A stretch of 48,647 nt of DNA from Candidatus Omnitrophota bacterium (GTDB taxonomy: Bacteria; Omnitrophota; Gorgyraeia; Duberdicusellales; 4484-171): positions 1-48,647 of the forward strand of contig JAGLSE010000012.1 of assembly GCA_023135905.1 (NCBI GenBank), given 5' to 3'. The notes under the pieces are model-generated. The model searched no databases and was not told where the DNA came from. It saw only the letters and a list, made by a program, of their open reading frames with translations. Positions 9,967 through 19,400 of this stretch are shown piece after piece. The position numbers and the translations under genes were made by a program. Every line of letters starts with the position of its first letter. Positions within the stretch are counted from its first letter, which is position 1.

Positions 9967-10877
9967 AAAGTCAACTCCGCCATCTTTAATATTAGATTAT
10001 CAAAATTTAAACCACAAGCTGCAGCAGAAAGGGGTAAAAGGCTATGTGACGTTAAGCCGGGTATAGAATTAACTTCTAAAACGAATAACCTATTATCTTT
10101 GGCTAATATCATATCTACACGCGAAAAATGACGACAACCTAATTCATTATGAGCCAAAACCCCAGTTTCTTGAACCTTTTTATAAATACAATCTTCTAAT
10201 TCTGCCGGTACTATAAAATCTGTTTTTAAGTCACCATATTTATTATCAAAATCAAAGTAACCTTTCTTAGGCTTTATTTCTATCACCGCTAAAGGTTTTC
10301 CATCTAAAATACCTACTGTCAATTCTCTGCCCTGAATATAACTTTCTATAATTATTTCATGACTATATGAAAAAGCTAAATCAAAAGCTGATTTTAATTT
10401 CATTTGTTCTTTTACAATAGATATACCTAAGCTTGATCCCGAACAAGAAGGTTTAATCACTACCGGTAATTCCATATTTCTAGGTATATTTTTAAATTCT
10501 GTACAAATTGAAAAGTCCGGTGTCGGAACATTAGTCTTTAAAAAAATGCTTTTTGCTAAAACCTTATCCATAGATATAAGGCTAGATAAAGGCCGAGAAC
10601 CCGTATATGGAATATTTATATCTTCTAAAACCCTTTGAATTCCGCCATCTTCACCGAATCCACCATGAAGAGCTATGAACGCTAAATCCAGATTATAAGA
10701 AATTATTTGGTCCCTAATTTTATTATGACAAGTATTGGAAATATCAATGAAAACCGCATCTAATTTCTTCCTCCACAATACCTCCAATACTCCTTTAGCA
10801 GAAATCAAAGAAATTTCTTTTTCTCCGGATACACCTCCGCCTAAAACACCTATTTTTTTATTTTTTAACAAATTCAT
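9963..10877 (-). CDS. ddl: D-alanine--D-alanine ligase
   Basis: KKIGVLGGGVSGEKEISLISAKGV, ALHGGFGEDGGIQ, EVNSIPGLTSHSLLP. The likely start is the internal ATG (MNLLKNKKIG); the longer ORF start at 10913 runs into a repeat. Confidence 0.93.
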   Translation of the reverse strand: MNLLKNKKIGVLGGGVSGEKEISLISAKGVLEVLWRKKLDAVFIDISNTCHNKIRDQIISYNLDLAFIALHGGFGEDGGIQRVLEDINIPYTGSRPLSSLISMDKVLAKSIFLKTNVPTPDFSICTEFKNIPRNMELPVVIKPSCSGSSLGISIVKEQMKLKSAFDLAFSYSHEIIIESYIQGRELTVGILDGKPLAVIEIKPKKGYFDFDNKYGDLKTDFIVPAELEDCIYKKVQETGVLAHNELGCRHFSRVDMILAKDNRLFVLEVNSIPGLTSHSLLPLSAAACGLNFDNLILKMAELTL

Positions 10878-10885
10878 ATTACAAT

Positions 10886-10969
10886 AGACCTCAGACATTA
10901 GACTTAAGACCACAGACTAAAAACAATAGACATTAAACATTAGATTTAAAACCCCAGACTAAAAACTAA
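10886..10969. repeat. Degenerate heptanucleotide tandem array, 12 in-phase units (ARACNNN)
   Basis: AGACCTC AGACATT AGACTTA AGACCAC AGACTAA AAACAAT AGACATT AAACATT AGATTTA AAACCCC AGACTAA AAACTAA, exact 7-nt register over 84 nt. Confidence 0.9.
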
Positions 10970-11182
10970 AAATATAATAAATCAAAACAAAAATACAAAA
11001 TTAAAAACAAAAATTAAATTATTCTGTAGCTACACACTATATTGTGTCTAACTATATTGTCCATTTTAATCATTAATAATATTTGCGTTTAACAAAAGCT
11101 AAAATTATTCTACACCGCATAGCAATATATAATTCTTCTTTTTTTCCTATGAGCTAAATACTGCCCGCTAAGAGCTTCTTCT

Positions 11183-12037
11183 CTATGTCCATCTTATAAC
11201 TTCTTCCTCCAACTCTACGCACTTCTCAGCCAAAACAGTTTTCTTTATTTTTTGAATTAAAAAATCTATATCCTCATACTTTGCCGAACCACGATTAATA
11301 ATATAATTTGCATGTATATGTGAAATTTGAGCATCATTATATTTAATTCCTTTTAATCCACTAGAATCGATTAAATAACCAGCACTTACATCTGGAGGAT
11401 TTTTAAAAACTGAACCACAGCTAGGATAGCTATAATCCTGAAAATCATACCTTTTAAGTATAATATTTTTAATAGCTCTCCTCAAACAACTATTACTCAA
11501 AAACTTAAATCTAGCCTTTAAAATAACAACATTTTTAAGAGATGAATATCTATATCCAAAAAAAATATCATTTTTCCTAAAAGTATTAGTATTTCCTCTT
11601 TCATCTATAGTATCCACTTCCACAAGATAAGACGATAAAGCTGTTCCAAAAGAGGAAGCATTCATACGTATCAATCCGCCTATCGTCCCCGGAATACCAG
11701 CTAAATTTTCTATTCCGCCAAAATTATTTTTAAGGCAAAATTTAAGCAAAGAAGATAAAGAAGTAGAACCTCCTACCTCAACATAATCATCACTCCTGCG
11801 AATACGATTAAATCCTTGACCAAGTTTTAATATTGGCGTTGTTATCTTTCCATCATTTATAAGTAAATTTGATCCTCCCCCCAATATATAAAGATTAAAT
11901 CCATAATCTTTAATAACGGAACCAACTTCTTTAGTGCTATTAGCAATTATTAATAAACTTGCTTTACCTCCGACTTTATAGGTATTAAACTTTTTTAGAT
12001 CAACATCGCGCTTTAATTCGATATTTTTTAAATTCAC
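11183..12037 (-). CDS. murB: UDP-N-acetylenolpyruvoylglucosamine reductase
   Basis: NTYKVGGKASLL, LGGGSNLLI, NLAGIPGTIGGLIRMNA, SYPSCGSVFKNP. Confidence 0.95.
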   Translation of the reverse strand: MNLKNIELKRDVDLKKFNTYKVGGKASLLIIANSTKEVGSVIKDYGFNLYILGGGSNLLINDGKITTPILKLGQGFNRIRRSDDYVEVGGSTSLSSLLKFCLKNNFGGIENLAGIPGTIGGLIRMNASSFGTALSSYLVEVDTIDERGNTNTFRKNDIFFGYRYSSLKNVVILKARFKFLSNSCLRRAIKNIILKRYDFQDYSYPSCGSVFKNPPDVSAGYLIDSSGLKGIKYNDAQISHIHANYIINRGSAKYEDIDFLIQKIKKTVLAEKCVELEEEVIRWT

Positions 12038-13385
12038 TTATAACCTCACGCATTACGATATTTATATCTCCAGCTCCCAGAGCTAGCACAAGATCTCCCT
12101 TCTTTAGAACTAAAGGAATATCCTGAGCCAGCTTATCTTTAGAAACATAACTCACATTATTTTTAATATTTTTTGTAATTATTTTATAAATATATAATGG
12201 ATCTATAAACTCAATATTCTCCTCAGACGCGCTATATATATCAGTTATAACAAGTTCATCCGCTTCAGAAAAACAACCGGAAAAACAATCTTTTAGGGAT
12301 TTGATACGAGAAAAACGATGCGGCTGAAAAATAACAAATAATCGTTTAGGGTTTAATAACTTTGCTGCTTTTAAAACTGCCTTTATTTCTGTTGGATGAT
12401 GAGCATAATCATCAACAAATGTTATATTTTCATAAGTTCCGTTAATCTGAAAACGTCTCTTAGTCCCTTTAAAATATTTCAAAGCTTTATTTACTTTAAC
12501 TAAATCTTCCCCAATATGTAAAAAATACGCAAAAACCGCCAAAGTATTAAGACAATTATGTTCTCCTAAAAGGGGTGTCTTTACTTCATCAATAAATTCA
12601 CCTTTAATATGTAAATCAAAACAACTATACATACCATCAAAACGAAAATTTTTTCCAACAACCAAATTATGATCTTCCCATCCAAAACTAATACCATCAA
12701 CTTCAGATAAAATGTTTTTTATAAAAGGCTGATCCCCCCACCCAATAACTTTATTTTTAGTTTGACGGGCAAATTTCATGAAACTATTCTTTAAATTTTC
12801 CATACTTCCATAATGTTCTAAATGTTCTTTATCTATATTTGTAATTATAGATATCCATGGTCTATAATAAAGAAAGCTTCCATCACTTTCATCTGTTTCA
12901 CTAACAAAAACATCATCACCCCACCAGGCACCTCTCGAATAATTTAACGATTGTCCGCCTAAAAAAACCGTAGGATTATGACCTAAATTAATAAGAAGAT
13001 AACTTAATAATGCGGTTGTAGTTGTTTTGCCATGACTACCTGCAATAGCGACCATTTTTTTATCTTCACATAATTTAGCTAATAATTCCCCTCTATTTAA
13101 AACATTTATTCCTCTTTTTTTTGCTTCAATTATTTCAGGATTATTCTCTTTTATTGCTGAGGAATAGCAAATTATATTTACATCTATATCTATATTTTTA
13201 GCGGCATGGCCTAAAAAAACTTTGATATTATTTTCTTGAAGATTTTTTACAGTAGCGCTATAATTTTGGTCAGAACCTGCAACTTCAATACCCCTTTCCT
13301 TAAGAAGAAGAGCTATCCCGCTCATACCTACTCCTCCAATACCTATAAAATAAGCTTTAGTTATTTTAGATAAAATTTTTTCCAT
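12000..13385 (-). CDS. murC: UDP-N-acetylmuramate--L-alanine ligase
   Basis: FIGIGGVGMSGIA, AGSHGKTTTTALL, ETDESDGSFL, VDDYAHHPTEI, FQPHRFSR. Confidence 0.97.
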   Translation of the reverse strand: MEKILSKITKAYFIGIGGVGMSGIALLLKERGIEVAGSDQNYSATVKNLQENNIKVFLGHAAKNIDIDVNIICYSSAIKENNPEIIEAKKRGINVLNRGELLAKLCEDKKMVAIAGSHGKTTTTALLSYLLINLGHNPTVFLGGQSLNYSRGAWWGDDVFVSETDESDGSFLYYRPWISIITNIDKEHLEHYGSMENLKNSFMKFARQTKNKVIGWGDQPFIKNILSEVDGISFGWEDHNLVVGKNFRFDGMYSCFDLHIKGEFIDEVKTPLLGEHNCLNTLAVFAYFLHIGEDLVKVNKALKYFKGTKRRFQINGTYENITFVDDYAHHPTEIKAVLKAAKLLNPKRLFVIFQPHRFSRIKSLKDCFSGCFSEADELVITDIYSASEENIEFIDPLYIYKIITKNIKNNVSYVSKDKLAQDIPLVLKKGDLVLALGAGDINIVMREVISEFKKYRIKARC

Positions 13386-14176
13386 GCTTTCTCCAAACCA
13401 TCTAAATCTTTAAGATAATAAAATTTTTTCGCTAATGCCTCTTCAAAACTATACCCTTTCTTAAGAGCCTGCTTTAAATTATAAAATTTTCTTTTTCCGT
13501 ATTTAGTTATAATGAAATTTACAATCGAAAAAGATTCAAGATAAAAAAAACGAACATCTTCATCTGGATAACTCTTTAAATTTGTCCCGGTTATGTTAGA
13601 TAAATCAGTCAATTTAATATATTTATCATTTTTTAATCTTTTTTTTAATTCAAAAAGTGAATTTTTATATTTTGTTTTTGCATACTTATCTTCAACATAA
13701 CAAGCTGTTCCTTCATCCAACCAAAGAGGTAGTTGACCAGTCCCAACATATTCCCGAAAAATTATATGTGTTAATTCGTGAATAAGAATAGATTCAAACT
13801 GCTGATGATTAGGAAAAGTATAAATTTTTTTATTTATATAATCAACACAGGCCCCAGACCAAGGAGGACATTCAAAACGAGTTTTATAATCATCACGATC
13901 TTTAGCAATAAAAATTTTTGCTCTATTCTCCCATGACCAAAACTCATCACGTATTAGATTAAATTCCTGTGTAATTATTGTATAATATTTCTCAGCCGTA
14001 TTTTTTATTTTATTAACATGAGAGTAATCTACGTCTTTATGGTAATTAATCACAAAATGACTAGACCTTAGTTGTTTAGAATCTTTATCTTTATCATAAG
14101 CCCTAGGAAAAACTTCACTAATATGAAGAACATTTAGGATAAAACTAAAAACGATTATCTTTACAAAAATCTTCAT
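13361..14176 (-). CDS. Secreted peptidase-MA-like (gluzincin HExxH) protein embedded in dcw cluster
   Basis: N-terminal signal-like hydrophobic segment; ILIHELTHIIFREYVG zinc-binding HExxH followed by PLWLDEGTACYVE. Confidence 0.85.
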   Translation of the reverse strand: MKIFVKIIVFSFILNVLHISEVFPRAYDKDKDSKQLRSSHFVINYHKDVDYSHVNKIKNTAEKYYTIITQEFNLIRDEFWSWENRAKIFIAKDRDDYKTRFECPPWSGACVDYINKKIYTFPNHQQFESILIHELTHIIFREYVGTGQLPLWLDEGTACYVEDKYAKTKYKNSLFELKKRLKNDKYIKLTDLSNITGTNLKSYPDEDVRFFYLESFSIVNFIITKYGKRKFYNLKQALKKGYSFEEALAKKFYYLKDLDGLEKAWKKFYLK

Positions 14177-15167
14177 AACCTACCCCTAATTTGATTCTAT
14201 TAAAATTTCTACTCATAGAATTTCTCAAGTCCTCGTCACAAATAATTTTCCTTAAATAGATATTAAAATTTTGATAACAAAATGTGTTTTGCATGTACAT
14301 ATTAGCGACTTCTCTTTCTGCAAAATAAGAAGCATTTTCTTTTTGATGCCCACCTCCCCCAGGATGGGGTATCAAAATTGAAGGAATTTTATAAAAGGAA
14401 ATCTCACCTAAGGTTCCCGCGCCTGCCCTAGAAACAACTATATCCGCCGCACTATATAGTACCCCAATATCATAATAAAAACTTCTAACAAACTTTCTAT
14501 TATCTATTGTATTATAAAATTGCTCAATTTCAAAGCATCCTATTTTACCTGTAATATGTATAATTTGGTAATCTTTTCGAAATTTTTTAACAAATTCAAT
14601 AAAAACATCATTAATAAAGACTGAACCTTGACTCCCTCCAAAACAAAAAATTACAGGTTTATTATCAAAATTTAAAATTTTACGTGCTTCTGATTTATCG
14701 ATTTTTCGAATATTCTGCCTAAGAGGTATACCGATAACTATATTTTTTTTGTTATTACCCTCATATGGAAACCCTCTTAACATTTTACTAACAAAAATTG
14801 AAAGTATCCTATTTGCTTTACCAAACTTTAAATTTGGCTCATAAATTTTAGTATCTAACCCTAACAACGCACTCCATAAAACCAAAAAAAAACTGTCCCT
14901 GCCGCCAAAGCCTATTACCTCATGAGGCTTACTTTTAAGGATTACATAAAATGCTTCAAAACAACGCCAAAACAATTCTAAAAACAAATTACGAAACGTA
15001 AAGCTTCTTCCTAAAACATAAAACCCTTCATTCTTTATATATTTTTTTAAAGCTGATGAAGTAACAAAAAAATATACATTGTTTGACTTATTCCTTATTT
15101 TTTTACCTATAGTTAAAGCCGGGAAGACGTGTCCTCCGCTTCGTTCACATGCTAATAATATACGCAT
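14145..15167 (-). CDS. murG: UDP-N-acetylglucosamine--N-acetylmuramyl transferase
   Basis: GGHVFPALTIG, FGGSQGSVFIND, VSRAGAGTLGEISFYKIPSILIPHPGGGGHQKENA. Confidence 0.95.
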   Translation of the reverse strand: MRILLACERSGGHVFPALTIGKKIRNKSNNVYFFVTSSALKKYIKNEGFYVLGRSFTFRNLFLELFWRCFEAFYVILKSKPHEVIGFGGRDSFFLVLWSALLGLDTKIYEPNLKFGKANRILSIFVSKMLRGFPYEGNNKKNIVIGIPLRQNIRKIDKSEARKILNFDNKPVIFCFGGSQGSVFINDVFIEFVKKFRKDYQIIHITGKIGCFEIEQFYNTIDNRKFVRSFYYDIGVLYSAADIVVSRAGAGTLGEISFYKIPSILIPHPGGGGHQKENASYFAEREVANMYMQNTFCYQNFNIYLRKIICDEDLRNSMSRNFNRIKLGVGYEDFCKDNRF

Positions 15168-15216
15168 AAATTTTATTTATATTAAAAATGCACCTTCTAA
15201 ATATTTTTCTAAAAAA

Positions 15217-16368
15217 TTACCGAAAGTTATTGAAACTTTTATCCTCTTTTTTAGAAGCATTAAAAAATAATCCTAAAAGTATATAATGTACCACTAAATT
15301 ACTGCCTCCATAACTAATGAACGGCAAAGACAATCCTTTTGTCGGAAAAAGCCCACAACTAACCCCTATATTTAATATTACCTCTAAACCAAATATTAAC
15401 GTTATCCCGCTAAGTATACCCTTTTTGAAATTATCTTTTGCGTCATTAGATATTTTTATCATCTTATAAAATAAAATGATAAAAATAAAAAGAATTCCTA
15501 ATGCCCCTAATAATCCAAATTCTTCCGCAATAATAGAATAAATAAAATCAGTATGTGCTGCCGGAAGAAAAAAAAGTTTTTGTCTACTCTCTCCAAACCC
15601 AACACCTAATAATCCGCCTACTCCATAGGCTATTTGAGATTGAACTAATTGAAATCCAGCCCCTTGAGAATCCGCAAATGGATTTAAATATGCGGTTATT
15701 CTACGGAATCTATATGGATATAAAGTTATTAAAAAAAATAGTCCTATGCTTCCCAATAATGCAACAGAAGCTAAATGTTTAAGTTTAGCACCCCAAATAA
15801 AAACAAATAATATTGTCCACAATACCCAAAATATTGATGTGCCTAAGTCTGGCTGGGAAACAAGTAAAATACATATTAACCCTAAAACTAAGCCTAAAGG
15901 CAATAATCCATACCTAATATTTTTTATAAGTTTATTTTTTCTATTACAATAATCAGCAGTATAGAGCAAAAAAGAGATTTTTAATAATTCAGAAGGCTGT
16001 ATATTCACACCGAATAAACTTAACCATCTTCTGGCTCCTCCGGCTTTATTTCCATAAATAAAAAGCCCAATCAAAGATAAAATTGTTAAAACAAGTATAC
16101 TCTTATTATAACGCCGTAAAACATTTAAATCCAAAAATAAAAAAATATAAAAAAATATCAATCCGACAAACAAAAAAGATAGTTGACGTTTTAAAAAAAA
16201 AGCTGCATCTGAAGTTTCTTTAAAAGCATATATACCGGAAGCCTCGTACACCATAAGTATACCAAATAAGGTCAATGAGAAAATAGATATAAATATAAAT
16301 TTTCTTTCTTTTTTTAACTCTTTAGAAGTCATAGAATTTTCGTATCGCGTATTGATTAACATTCCCAT
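15217..16368 (-). CDS. ftsW: Lipid II polymerase / flippase-family FtsW
   Basis: SEDS family: GAGFQLVQSQIAYGVGGLLGVGFGESRQKLFFLPAAHTDFIYSIIAEEFG, FISYGGSNL. The longer ORF start (TTG, 16386) lies in a palindrome, so the ATG at 16368 is preferred. Confidence 0.94.
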   Translation of the reverse strand: MGMLINTRYENSMTSKELKKERKFIFISIFSLTLFGILMVYEASGIYAFKETSDAAFFLKRQLSFLFVGLIFFYIFLFLDLNVLRRYNKSILVLTILSLIGLFIYGNKAGGARRWLSLFGVNIQPSELLKISFLLYTADYCNRKNKLIKNIRYGLLPLGLVLGLICILLVSQPDLGTSIFWVLWTILFVFIWGAKLKHLASVALLGSIGLFFLITLYPYRFRRITAYLNPFADSQGAGFQLVQSQIAYGVGGLLGVGFGESRQKLFFLPAAHTDFIYSIIAEEFGLLGALGILFIFIILFYKMIKISNDAKDNFKKGILSGITLIFGLEVILNIGVSCGLFPTKGLSLPFISYGGSNLVVHYILLGLFFNASKKEDKSFNNFR

Positions 16369-16380
16369 TATTTCTTTCTC

Positions 16381-16401
16381 GGACAAGGCTAGGCCTTGTC
16401 C
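16381..16401. repeat. Perfect inverted repeat GGACAAGGC-TAG-GCCTTGTCC (REP-like)
   Basis: 9-bp perfect stem, 3-nt loop, immediately upstream of the ftsW ribosome-binding region. Confidence 0.9.
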
Positions 16402-16450
16402 ATACGATATCTTTATATTACAATTTTACACATTTTTATATAATCATGAG

Positions 16451-16480
16451 CCGGGACACGCGCGGCCCTACAATTTTTTA
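16451..16480. repeat. REP-like GC-rich element ending in CCCTACAATTTTTTA
   Basis: ccgggacacgcgcggccctacaatttttta; shares the CCCTACAAT.TTTT flank with copies near 27890 and 37840. Confidence 0.6.
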
Positions 16481-16525
16481 TTTCTATCTGTTTTATATCT
16501 ATTTCAACAAATTTCAATTAATTTC

Positions 16526-16543
16526 GTTTTGCCGAAGCAAAAC
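16526..16543. repeat. Inverted repeat GTTTTGC-CGAA-GCAAAAC
   Basis: Perfect 7-bp stem; flanking ATTAATTTCGTTT is also present at 37862. Confidence 0.8.
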
Positions 16544-16657
16544 TTATTTCACACCATAAAATGGCGTAAATATCGCTGAACAAAGTGAAACATATTTCCA
16601 TCTCTAAACCCGCAATACAATTTTCAATCTTTTCTTCTTTTTATTCTCTTTCTTCAA

Positions 16658-16689
16658 TTCGTTACTTCGCTACATCGTTACGTCTCTAC
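16658..16689. repeat. Degenerate octamer tandem array, 4 units
   Basis: TTCGTTAC TTCGCTAC ATCGTTAC GTCTCTAC on the + strand (GTARCGAN on the minus strand). Confidence 0.8.
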
Positions 16690-16766
16690 TTTTACTCTCT
16701 TGTCCATAAACTTTACCTCTAAACCGAAACTAGCATCGTAAACATACCCGTCAACCGTATCAATTA

Positions 16767-18017
16767 TCATGGATCAAGGTTATTTACAATTTCTATAAAT
16801 TTACTACCTCGTTGCATATAATTATCAAACATATCATAGCTGGCACACATAGGAGAAAAAAGGATTGTATCACCTGTTTTAGCCTCGACAAAGGATGAAG
16901 CAATAATATCTTGCAATGAAGAGAAAGATTCCGTTCTAATTTTTTTATCAATAAATCCTTTAATTTTAGAAGACGCTTCACCAAAAAGATTTATTTTTTT
17001 AACTTTTTTTAAATATGGGCGAATTAAAGAATAATCCAACCCTTTATCTTTACCTCCAGCAAGTAAAATTATAGGTGTTTTAATATTCTTTAGAGCCCAA
17101 ATAGTAGAAGATGGATTTGTAGCTTTTGAATCATTAATAAAATTTACACCGTTTATATTTTTCACAAACTCTAACCTATGAGGCAACCCGTTAAAAGAAG
17201 AACACATATTTATACAATCGATTTTACTTACCCCAAAAATACTTGCAATTTTATAAATACATGAAAAATTTTCATTAGACAATTCATTAGAAAAATAAAC
17301 TTTTTGAGCATTTATCCCTTTTTCAATTTTACCTCGAAAATTGATATTTTTGTTTAAAATAGCCCAATCTTTTGTATCTTGTTTTTTGAAAATATTCAGT
17401 TTTGCATCTAAATATGCCTGAATTCGCGGATAGCGGTCAAGATGATCAGGTTCTATGTTAAGTAAAGCAGCAACGTAAGGTTTAAACTCGATTATAGTTT
17501 CCAACTGAAAGGAACTCACTTCGACCACAACAATATCATTTTTTTTAGTGTTCAATATTAATGAAGATAACGGGATACCAATATTACCGCCTAAAAACAC
17601 TCTTTTTCGCTTCTTTTTAAGTATTTCATGGGTCAAATGAGTAGTTGTTGTTTTACCATTTGTACCTGTAATCGCAACAAACTTAGCCTGACTCAACCAA
17701 AAACAAAACTCTATCTCTCCCACACAAAGTATACCAAGTTCATTCGCGAATTTTATAAGAGGAGAATTTATTGTATCTATTCCCGGACTAATAACCAATA
17801 ATTGAGAACCTTTTATAAAATTTTTAGTATGCCCGCCAAATTCTATTTTTACACCTTTTTCAATAAAACTATCTACCATAGAAGAGGGAAAAGATCCTCT
17901 TTCCTTCATTTCACTAACTCTAACTCTCTTGTTTAGGGCTAAAAGTAAATTGCATAAAGAAATACCTGTTTTACCCCAACCGCCAACACAAATATTTTTT
18001 AAATTATCTATATTCAT
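16767..18017 (-). CDS. murD: UDP-N-acetylmuramoylalanine--D-glutamate ligase
   Basis: VAITGTNGKTTTTHLTHEIL, GGNIGIPL, ILLAGGKDKGLDY, FSPMCASYDMFDNYMQRGSKF. Confidence 0.96.
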   Translation of the reverse strand: MNIDNLKNICVGGWGKTGISLCNLLLALNKRVRVSEMKERGSFPSSMVDSFIEKGVKIEFGGHTKNFIKGSQLLVISPGIDTINSPLIKFANELGILCVGEIEFCFWLSQAKFVAITGTNGKTTTTHLTHEILKKKRKRVFLGGNIGIPLSSLILNTKKNDIVVVEVSSFQLETIIEFKPYVAALLNIEPDHLDRYPRIQAYLDAKLNIFKKQDTKDWAILNKNINFRGKIEKGINAQKVYFSNELSNENFSCIYKIASIFGVSKIDCINMCSSFNGLPHRLEFVKNINGVNFINDSKATNPSSTIWALKNIKTPIILLAGGKDKGLDYSLIRPYLKKVKKINLFGEASSKIKGFIDKKIRTESFSSLQDIIASSFVEAKTGDTILFSPMCASYDMFDNYMQRGSKFIEIVNNLDP

Positions 18018-18115
18018 TTATTTTAAAATTTTAATACCAAAACAAGAAATATAAATTTTGAAACATTAAACAAATTCAAATAATTAAAATTCTTAATAAA
18101 ACAAATAAGATTTTT

Positions 18116-19198
18116 TTATCGTAATTTAATTGTAAGTAACGCTAAAACTGCAAACATAATAGAAAAAATCCAAAAACGTATAATAATTTTTGGTTCTTTC
18201 CAACCTAAAAGTTGAAAATGATGATGTAAGGGAGCGGCTTTGAATAATCGTTTTCCTTTTAATTTGACGAAAAAAATCTGTAATATAACACTTAAAGCCT
18301 CTGCAACAAACATTCCTCCACTTATAAAAAGAAGAAATTCCTGTTTAATTAATAACGCTATTGTCCCAATAACTCCGCCTAAAGCTAAAGCTCCAACATC
18401 ACCCATAAAAACCTCAGCCGGATAACAATTAAACCATAAAAAGGCTAATCCCGCCCCCATAAGCGCAAGACAAAAAATAGTTAGCTCACCTGCTTCTTTC
18501 ACATAGGGGATAAAAAGATAATTAGCTAAATTAATATGTCCTGCCATGTAACTTAAAAATCCAAAAATTAGAGAATTTATAATCAATCCCCCTATAGCTA
18601 AACCATCTAATCCATCAGTGAAATTTACAGCATTAGAAGTAGCTACAATAATTAAGGTGAACCAAAAAATATAGAAAATCCCTAAATTAATAATAATATT
18701 TTTAAAAAAAGGAAATGACCAAGTCGTATTGATGACTTTCGTCGTCACCAGCAAAAATCCTAAGATTAAACCAATAATACATTGCCAAAATAGCTTTTTA
18801 TAACGGGAAAGTCCTTTACCTTTTTTAATCTTTAAAAGGTCATCATTAAATCCCAATATCCCTAAAGATATCATAACTAAAAGATTTATCCATATAAACG
18901 GATTATCCCATCTTGCCCAAAGAAGAGTAGTAATCAGAATGGAACAAAGTATTAAAACCCCCCCCATCGTTGGAGTTCCCTTCTTTCCTCCATAAAGTGA
19001 TTCCAAGTGTATATGACCATACATATCTATACGTTCAATCATTTTTAGTTTTTTAAGATGCTTCAATGTAAATTTCCATAAAAGAAAAACAATCAAGAAT
19101 GAAGTCAAAAAGGCACAACCCGCCCTAAAGGTAATATATTTTGTTACATTAAAAATAAAATATTTTTCAGCTAAAGGATAAAATAAATGGTAAATCAT
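18116..19198 (-). CDS. mraY: Phospho-N-acetylmuramoyl-pentapeptide-transferase
   Basis: KKGTPTMGGVLI, NAVNFTDGLDGLA, EVFMGDVGALALGG, KAAPLHHHFQLLGW. Confidence 0.97.
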   Translation of the reverse strand: MIYHLFYPLAEKYFIFNVTKYITFRAGCAFLTSFLIVFLLWKFTLKHLKKLKMIERIDMYGHIHLESLYGGKKGTPTMGGVLILCSILITTLLWARWDNPFIWINLLVMISLGILGFNDDLLKIKKGKGLSRYKKLFWQCIIGLILGFLLVTTKVINTTWSFPFFKNIIINLGIFYIFWFTLIIVATSNAVNFTDGLDGLAIGGLIINSLIFGFLSYMAGHINLANYLFIPYVKEAGELTIFCLALMGAGLAFLWFNCYPAEVFMGDVGALALGGVIGTIALLIKQEFLLFISGGMFVAEALSVILQIFFVKLKGKRLFKAAPLHHHFQLLGWKEPKIIIRFWIFSIMFAVLALLTIKLR

Positions 19199-19400
19199 AA
19201 AATATCTATTTAATTAAAGATAAAAAATACAAAACCTTTTAAATAAAAATTAATTATTAGCCCCCATTTTTACAAACTACTTGCAGGTTCTGCAACCATA
19301 AGTCAAGTTACTCTTCAAAATAATATTATTTTATAGAATAATATCCGCAGGATGTTATTTTACTATAAACATTACAAAAATTACAGTTAAATTAGCAAAA

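Noticed and set aside
10886-10969. CRISPR array
   Set aside because: 7-nt period with degenerate units and no cas genes; not repeat-spacer architecture.
16793-16984. 63-aa minus-strand ORF inside murD
   Set aside because: Alternate frame of the conserved MurD C-terminus.
19281-19344. Hairpins TTGCAG-GTT-CTGCAA and ATATTATT-TTATAG-AATAATAT between murF and mraY
   Set aside because: Short stems, one of them pure AT; no U-tract or further support for a terminator or ncRNA.
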